9,454 bases of DNA, from positions 7,996 through 17,449 of the forward strand of contig PAXU01000084.1 of assembly GCA_002714565.1 (NCBI GenBank), in the 5' to 3' direction. Origin of the DNA: Rhodopirellula sp. GTDB taxonomy: Bacteria; Planctomycetota; Planctomycetia; Pirellulales; Pirellulaceae. The position numbers and the translations under genes were made by a program. Positions 5,551 through 9,454 of the stretch are shown piece by piece. The notes beneath the pieces were generated by a model. That model saw nothing but the letters and a program-made list of their open reading frames with translations. It did not search any database and was not told the DNA's origin. How positions within the stretch are numbered: position 1 is the stretch's first letter; each line of letters begins with the position of its first letter.

Positions 5551-6537
5551 TTGAGCAACTTCAACAGCATAAATCGAATCCTTGTGACTGGCGGCGCGGG
5601 TTTTCTCGGTACACGTCTTTGCGAGATGCTTGTAGAGCAGGGTCACGATGTGATTTGTCTGGACAACTTCTTTACTAGCCAAAAGTCCAACGTGGATCAC
5701 TTGCTAAATGAACGCAACTTTGAATTAGTACGGCACGATGTGACCATGCCGATTTGGCTTGAAGTCGACGAAATCTACAATCTTGCCTGTCCCGCAGCAC
5801 CCGGCCACTATCAATATAATCCGATCAAGACGATGAAGACGTCCGTCATCGGAGCCATCCACATGCTTGGAATGGCCAAGCGCTGCAAGGCCCGTGTACT
5901 GCAGGCCTCCACCAGTGAAGTTTACGGTGATCCGGAAGTGCATCCACAAACCGAAGAATATCGGGGCAGTGTGAACCCGATTGGCCCGCGTGCCTGCTAT
6001 GACGAAGGCAAGCGCGCTGCTGAAACCATGTTCTTTGACTACCATCGCTCTAACAATGTCCAAATCAGAGTCGCGCGAATCTTCAATACGTATGGCCCGG
6101 GTATGCATCCATTTGATGGTCGTGTGGTATCGACATTCATACGCCAGGCTCTGGCCAACGAATCCATCACATTATTCGGCGACGGCCAACAAACGCGGTC
6201 GTTCTGCTTTCGTGATGATCTTGTCAGCGGGCTCATATCCATGATGAATCACGCCGACCATTGTGTTGGTCCGATCAACCTCGGCAATCCTCATGAATGC
6301 TCCGTCGGTGAATTGGCAGAGAAGATTATTGCCTTAACCGGTTCGTCATCCAAGATAGAGCATTGCGAGCTACCACAAGATGATCCTCTAAGGCGTCAAC
6401 CGGACATAACGAAAGCTCGGGAGATTTTAAGCTGGGAACCGGTTACCGATCTTGATGATGGTCTGAATCAAACCATTGAGTGGTTTAGGTCTATTGATCT
6501 GAGACACTACCGACCACCTACACCGAACTACACGTAG
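5551..6537 (+). CDS. UDP-glucuronate decarboxylase (UDP-xylose synthase), SDR family
   Basis: 328 residues, near the usual 310-350 for bacterial UXS. It is a cytoplasmic extended short-chain dehydrogenase that uses bound NAD to convert UDP-glucuronate to UDP-xylose and CO2, a donor for polysaccharides and glycans. The Rossmann motif GGAGFLG is at 14-20, DNFFT at 38-42 binds the NAD ribose, NLACPAAP (77-84) and STSEVYGDP (120-128) are UXS-type, with catalytic Glu123, Tyr150 and Lys154 (YDEGK). [18 protein letters not shown] (176-193) and [14 protein letters not shown] (210-223) are typical of UXS rather than of epimerases. The only in-frame start before the Rossmann motif is TTG at 5551, since a stop lies at 5524-5526 and no ATG or GTG occurs between; no clear ribosome binding site is visible. 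The next GTG would cut into the first beta-strand. It is a lone gene between a divergent and a convergent neighbour. UXS versus a close 4,6-dehydratase is the main ambiguity. Confidence 0.9.
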   Translation: MSNFNSINRILVTGGAGFLGTRLCEMLVEQGHDVICLDNFFTSQKSNVDHLLNERNFELVRHDVTMPIWLEVDEIYNLACPAAPGHYQYNPIKTMKTSVIGAIHMLGMAKRCKARVLQASTSEVYGDPEVHPQTEEYRGSVNPIGPRACYDEGKRAAETMFFDYHRSNNVQIRVARIFNTYGPGMHPFDGRVVSTFIRQALANESITLFGDGQQTRSFCFRDDLVSGLISMMNHADHCVGPINLGNPHECSVGELAEKIIALTGSSSKIEHCELPQDDPLRRQPDITKAREILSWEPVTDLDDGLNQTIEWFRSIDLRHYRPPTPNYT

Positions 6538-6575
6538 CCCATGGTTTGATGCTGGGTGGTCCGGCCTGCGGCTAC
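6534..6575. terminator. Inverted repeat spanning two convergent stop codons
   Basis: GTAGCC (6534-6539) and GGCTAC (6570-6575) are inverted copies 30 bases apart. The first arm contains the TAG of the decarboxylase gene, the second contains the TAG of the TonB-family gene. The 34-base gap would then work as a bidirectional terminator, but the stem is only six base pairs and there is no T run. Confidence 0.25.
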
Positions 6576-7615
6576 TTCACAGGCTTGAAGCGAATTGGCA
6601 CGATGATTTCCATCGATACCGTTTTGCCTTCCTCGACAGCGGGATCAAATTCCCAAACACGTACGGCTTGAATCGCAGCATCATCAAATGACTTGTGACC
6701 TGACGAACGATCGACGCTGAGTTGATCTACCAGACCGTTTTGATTTACAAGAACGCGTAACCGTACGACACCGCCGATTCCCTTGGCAAGCAACAGAGAA
6801 GGGTATTTCGGATCTTGGTTCTTAGAGATCCTTGGAAGTTGCTTTTCACCAGTGTTCGCGTTACTTATAGCCGTGTCTTTCGCATTTCCGCGACTTGGGA
6901 CCTTAATGGACATCGGGTCAATGACGGGTTCGAGGTTGGGTATGACGCGTGCGGGTTGTTCAGCTGTATCTAAGGGAGCAGATATTTCACGTTGCGGACG
7001 TGCGGAGTGAACCGGTCTAAGATTTGCTCTTTCGATTACAGGATCGGATTTAATTTTCTCCGTGACCGGCGTAGAAGTTGGAACAGTGTCGGCATCAGTT
7101 CGCACAAGGTTTGTTTCTGGCGTTTGAAGATTGGTCGACTTACCGTTGGGACTTACATTAGATACCTGACCTTCAGGTACCACGGTGTATTGAATGGCAT
7201 TGGTGCTGGCCACGCGTTCGAAGACTTCGTTGGAAGGTTTGAGAGAGGGTGATTCGGCGGAGCGATCCAACGGTGGTTCGTTGTTTCGTTCGATCGTTGC
7301 CTGATCGGTCGGTGCACTTGCCGGTGCATTGGTCTTTGCTTCCGCTTGCAGTTTCTCGATCGACTTGTCTTGAAGTTCAGGTCGCTCAGTCTGAACGGGT
7401 TTTAGATGCTCAGGCTGTGTTGTCTCGGTGATTTCAGCAGACAGTATGCCGGCGATCTGAACTAACTCACTAGCCTGTGTGCCACCGTCACGATCGATTC
7501 TTGGAGTCGTCGACTGCCGGGCAAGATCTCCGCTTATCAGTACGAAACTCCCGTGTGCAGCAACACTACAGGTTGCAGCAAAGACGAGAGCTCGGTTTAT
7601 CGTGAAGCGAAACAT
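6572..7615 (-). CDS. TonB-family energy transducer protein
   Basis: 347 residues. TonB spans the periplasm and passes energy from an ExbB-ExbD motor in the inner membrane to outer-membrane transporters. Order: a short N-terminus with one hydrophobic segment (residues 9-28, ALVFAATCSVAAHGSFVLIS), the uncleaved membrane anchor; a long low-complexity linker (30-258) rich in Pro, Glu, Thr, Asn and Ser, longer than in E. coli TonB (239 residues in total) and without the classic EP/KP repeats; then the TonB C-terminal domain (262-345), with DPKYPSLLLAKGIGGVVRLRV, the FDDAAIQAVRVWEFDP helix-strand and the final VSMEIIVPIRFKP. The anchor lacks the SxxxH motif of E. coli TonB; the His21 is embedded near it. 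No exbB or exbD is nearby, so the motor must be encoded elsewhere. It could also serve a TolA-like or other periplasm-spanning role. Start ATG at 7615 has no ribosome binding site but has a perfect TATAAT 12 bases upstream. Confidence 0.88.
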   Translation of the reverse strand: MFRFTINRALVFAATCSVAAHGSFVLISGDLARQSTTPRIDRDGGTQASELVQIAGILSAEITETTQPEHLKPVQTERPELQDKSIEKLQAEAKTNAPASAPTDQATIERNNEPPLDRSAESPSLKPSNEVFERVASTNAIQYTVVPEGQVSNVSPNGKSTNLQTPETNLVRTDADTVPTSTPVTEKIKSDPVIERANLRPVHSARPQREISAPLDTAEQPARVIPNLEPVIDPMSIKVPSRGNAKDTAISNANTGEKQLPRISKNQDPKYPSLLLAKGIGGVVRLRVLVNQNGLVDQLSVDRSSGHKSFDDAAIQAVRVWEFDPAVEEGKTVSMEIIVPIRFKPVK

Positions 7616-7627
7616 GGTTATATGGTC

Positions 7628-7633
7628 ATTATA
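7628..7633 (-). promoter_or_regulatory. Perfect -10 box (TATAAT) of the TonB-family gene
   Basis: TATAAT on the minus strand ends 12 bases before the ATG. A start site six or seven bases on would leave a leader of about 5 bases, so the mRNA may be near-leaderless, consistent with the missing Shine-Dalgarno sequence. The -35 region at 17-base spacing is poor (GGGCAA). Confidence 0.45.
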
Positions 7634-7668
7634 AGCAGACAGTGAATGAATTGCCCTCTAGGGATACT

Positions 7669-8112
7669 CTACCTTTTACTTCGGAAAAAGTTGGTAAGGA
7701 TCCTGCCACAATCTTCGGCTAATACACCGCCGGTTACCTGGACCGTGTGATTCAGACGTGTATCGGTCAGTAGGTTATATAGCGACGTCACGGCACCCGC
7801 CTTTGGATCCGTTGCCCCGTAAACGATTCGCGGAATCCTTGATTGAATAATAGCACCGGCGCACATGGGACAGGGCTCCAAGGTTACATACATTGTGCAG
7901 TGTTCCAGACGCCAATCCCCGATCGCTTCTGCAGCTTGAGTAATTGCGATCATCTCAGCATGTGCCGTCGGATCGTGCAGTTGTTCACGCTGGTTATAGG
8001 CGGCGGCAATAATGCGATCCTGATTCAGAATGATCGCTCCGACCGGCACTTCATCTTCAACTTGAGCTTGTTGGGCTTGTTGCAACGCAAGCCTCATAAA
8101 GTGATCGTCCAT
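7669..8112 (-). CDS. tadA: tRNA-specific adenosine deaminase TadA
   Basis: 147 residues, within the usual 145-170. TadA deaminates adenosine 34 of tRNA-Arg(ACG) to inosine in the cytoplasm, letting one tRNA read CGU, CGC and CGA. The zinc-dependent deaminase signature is intact: HAE at 51-53 (His51 zinc ligand, Glu53 proton shuttle) and PCPMC at 80-84 (Cys81 and Cys84 zinc ligands). EVPVGAII (21-28), Asn40 region and the [11 protein letters not shown] helix are all TadA-type, as is the Gly-Ala-Val region at 105-108. The closest alternative, guanine or cytosine deaminase, is less likely given EVPVGAII, the DPTAHAE context and ending FFRSKR. It starts 30 bases after the DUF1080 stop and ends 53 bases before the TonB-family start, so it is probably co-transcribed with the upstream genes. 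No ribosome binding site is visible before the ATG at 8112. Confidence 0.95.
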   Translation of the reverse strand: MDDHFMRLALQQAQQAQVEDEVPVGAIILNQDRIIAAAYNQREQLHDPTAHAEMIAITQAAEAIGDWRLEHCTMYVTLEPCPMCAGAIIQSRIPRIVYGATDPKAGAVTSLYNLLTDTRLNHTVQVTGGVLAEDCGRILTNFFRSKR

Positions 8113-8142
8113 CAGCTTTGAGAATCCAAATCAGTAACCGTG

Positions 8143-8784
8143 CTATTTGATTTCACGGATTTGAATATCTTTAAGAGCCGACTTGGTCTCCCAGGTTGAG
8201 AAACCAAGTGGTTTATTAAGGTCAACCTCATTGCGTGTTGAGATTTTTCGACCGTCAATATTCACGCTTACGATGTTCTTGCCGTTGATCCATGTGCTGA
8301 TGTTATTGGGTGTTACTCTTACACGAACCTTGTACCACTTTCCGTGAGGGAAATTCATATACGTGGTTGTCTCGTTTTCGGACGCATCCCGGTCTTCAAT
8401 GCTTGAGAGTCCGACGACACCGCCACCCCATCCTCCGACGATGAAACTGCAATGGCTGTCAGCAACTGGAAATGTAATGCCGCAGAAGAAGTCGTTGCCG
8501 TCAAGTTTTGCTGCTTTTAACCGCAATTCATAATTTGTTTTCGGCAGGTCGTCTTTATCGTACGTAATTCCAGTCATCGAGTTTCCAAAACCGAGAGTTA
8601 ACTCGCCTTTGGAGATTTCGATGTCACCTTCACCACCAAAGTTGGTCTTCTTCCAGCCGGTGAGAGTCTTTCCATCAAAGAGCGATCGCCATTTGCCGGC
8701 TAAAGCAGATGAACCTGGTGCACTGAGAATGAACGTGCCTGCAATACAAGCACAGAGTAAGTGTTTCAAGGTGCTATGAATCAT
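8143..8784 (-). CDS. Secreted DUF1080 (3-keto-disaccharide hydrolase/LamG-like) domain protein
   Basis: 213 residues, a single-domain member of PF06439. Residues 1-29 are a Sec signal peptide (MIHSTLKHLLCACIAGTFILS, cleavage likely after SSALA). The rest, 32-211, is one DUF1080 domain, a concanavalin/laminarinase-like beta sandwich: opening SLFDGKTLTGWK (34-45), IEISKGELTLG (55-65), NYELRLKAA (84-92), the WYKVRVRV strand (150-157), INGKNIVSVN (166-175) and closing LGFSTWETKSALKDIQIREI (193-212). Some relatives hydrolyse 3-keto-glycosides; many are only known as sugar-binding or unknown. Whether this one is an enzyme cannot be told, and no other domain is attached. It begins 34 bases after the DUF1559 stop and 30 bases before tadA, on the same strand. 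Upstream of the ATG at 8784 is only a weak AGAAAAGCG. Confidence 0.9.
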   Translation of the reverse strand: MIHSTLKHLLCACIAGTFILSAPGSSALAGKWRSLFDGKTLTGWKKTNFGGEGDIEISKGELTLGFGNSMTGITYDKDDLPKTNYELRLKAAKLDGNDFFCGITFPVADSHCSFIVGGWGGGVVGLSSIEDRDASENETTTYMNFPHGKWYKVRVRVTPNNISTWINGKNIVSVNIDGRKISTRNEVDLNKPLGFSTWETKSALKDIQIREIK

Positions 8785-8818
8785 GGTTCGCTTTTCTTGT
8801 TAAATCAGTACAGCGGCA

Positions 8819-9454
8819 TTACTCGACGTAATCACCAGAGCTGAGTTGATACGAATAGGACGGCATATGAGACCGACCGTTATCAGGCGTCATTAGTGAT
8901 TGCAATACTGCATAGTCGATGTCTTGGCTAAGGAACTGAGAGTGACCGTCCGCATAGACAACATTGGCACCGCCTTGATGCATGCTAGAAAGGCGGGCAA
9001 CATCAACCGGTGTTGGTGCAAACGGGTTTTTGACCAGGAAGTCGATGTCCCCGTTAATGGTAAAGCGTGGACGCATGACAATACTCGGCACGGGTCGGCC
9101 GCTTCCGAGTGGCTTATCGGTTGAGTACAACCATACAAATGTGCTGGCAAAACGGTTGAGGCTGTCAGCTGTTCCGGTCACAGTCCAAAGTGTGGATTGC
9201 ACGTTTTCGCCTAGCAAAATTGTCTGGCCGCCACCGTCAACCATATCCTTCAAGCTTGTCTTTGCATCAGGTTTTGCAATGAGATCATGAAAGATACCAT
9301 TTGCGCGGGTTTGTGCTGCCAGCAGAATTTGTCCTGCCGACATGTTGCTTTGATTTACAAATACACCATTGGGAATGCCTGTTGGATGAAACCCAGCATT
9401 TGCTGTATAGGATGTATACGGAGGTAGGTCGTTGGCCCACGGCATAACAAAGGC
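8819..9454 (-). CDS. DUF1559 prepilin-like protein with H-X9-DG domain, C-terminal part
   Basis: The last 211 residues; the reading frame is open to the right edge, so the N-terminus, where a type II/IV prepilin-type methylation helix is expected, lies outside. The visible part is the DUF1559 C-terminal region: TSYTANAGFHPTG near the edge, DGGGQTILLGEN (73-84 of the visible part), then HQGGANVVYADGHSQFL, in which His and Asp-Gly are separated by nine residues (H-X9-DG), and LQSLMTPDNG near the end. These are pseudopilin-like surface or periplasmic proteins, very numerous in planctomycetes, of unknown role, inferred to assemble through type II secretion/pilus-like machinery. The Met at 9443-9445 is internal, since coding continues upstream. 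It heads the DUF1559-DUF1080-tadA cluster; stop to next start is 34 bases. Confidence 0.92.
   Translation of the reverse strand, partial: AFVMPWANDLPPYTSYTANAGFHPTGIPNGVFVNQSNMSAGQILLAAQTRANGIFHDLIAKPDAKTSLKDMVDGGGQTILLGENVQSTLWTVTGTADSLNRFASTFVWLYSTDKPLGSGRPVPSIVMRPRFTINGDIDFLVKNPFAPTPVDVARLSSMHQGGANVVYADGHSQFLSQDIDYAVLQSLMTPDNGRSHMPSYSYQLSSGDYVE

Noticed and set aside
5469..5678. 69-codon plus-strand frame starting upstream of the decarboxylase
   Set aside because: It overlaps the start of the decarboxylase in another frame; past the overlap its sequence is a frame-shifted reading of the Rossmann region. A frameshifted true N-terminus is unlikely because the decarboxylase frame is already complete.
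5725..6108. 127-codon minus-strand frame
   Set aside because: Antisense shadow within the UDP-glucuronate decarboxylase gene.
1..9454. Defence system, mobile element, CRISPR array or prophage
   Set aside because: No repeat-spacer pattern, transposase, integrase, nuclease or phage-like gene is visible; all recognisable genes are ordinary planctomycete chromosomal families.

Overview
The window looks like chromosomal DNA of a planctomycete (phylum Planctomycetota). It carries families that are expanded or typical there: a Tat-exported DUF1501 protein, a secreted PPC-type protein, a DUF6807 (PmoA-named) protein, a DUF1080 protein and a DUF1559 H-X9-DG prepilin-like protein. Base composition looks moderate, with no abrupt shift. 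I see no tRNA, rRNA, transposase, phage gene, plasmid gene or CRISPR array. Genus cannot be set from the sequence alone.

Layout. 1-1877 (minus): DUF1501 protein followed by the start of a PPC-type secreted protein that runs off the left edge; two stem-loops lie between them. 1878-2491: about 610 bases with no convincing gene but several inverted repeats. 2492-3184 (minus): the RNA-binding regulator csrA, and upstream of it a 102-residue conserved planctomycete protein of unknown function. 3515-4501 (plus): secreted DUF6807 protein. 4563-5321 (minus): secreted protein of unknown function. 5551-6537 (plus): NAD-dependent UDP-glucuronate decarboxylase, a nucleotide-sugar enzyme. 6572-9454 (minus): in transcription order DUF1559 protein (cut by the right edge), DUF1080 protein, tadA (tRNA adenosine deaminase) and a TonB-family protein. 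The first three are 30-34 bases apart and probably co-transcribed. The TonB-family gene, 53 bases further on, has its own perfect -10 box.

How the genes fit together. Most products are predicted to be exported (Tat or Sec signals) or to span the inner membrane (TonB), and several belong to families linked to polysaccharide breakdown and surface structures. The cytoplasmic products are CsrA, TadA, the UDP-xylose synthase type enzyme and probably the 102-residue protein. No single pathway joins them all; this reads as ordinary planctomycete chromosome and not as a defence island or mobile region. The most interesting signals are regulatory. The csrA leader carries three AGGAA motifs, one being the ribosome binding site, downstream of a predicted promoter whose -35 box lies inside a 14-base palindrome. 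The DUF1501/PPC junction holds a perfect 14-base-pair hairpin. The TonB-family gene may be leaderless.
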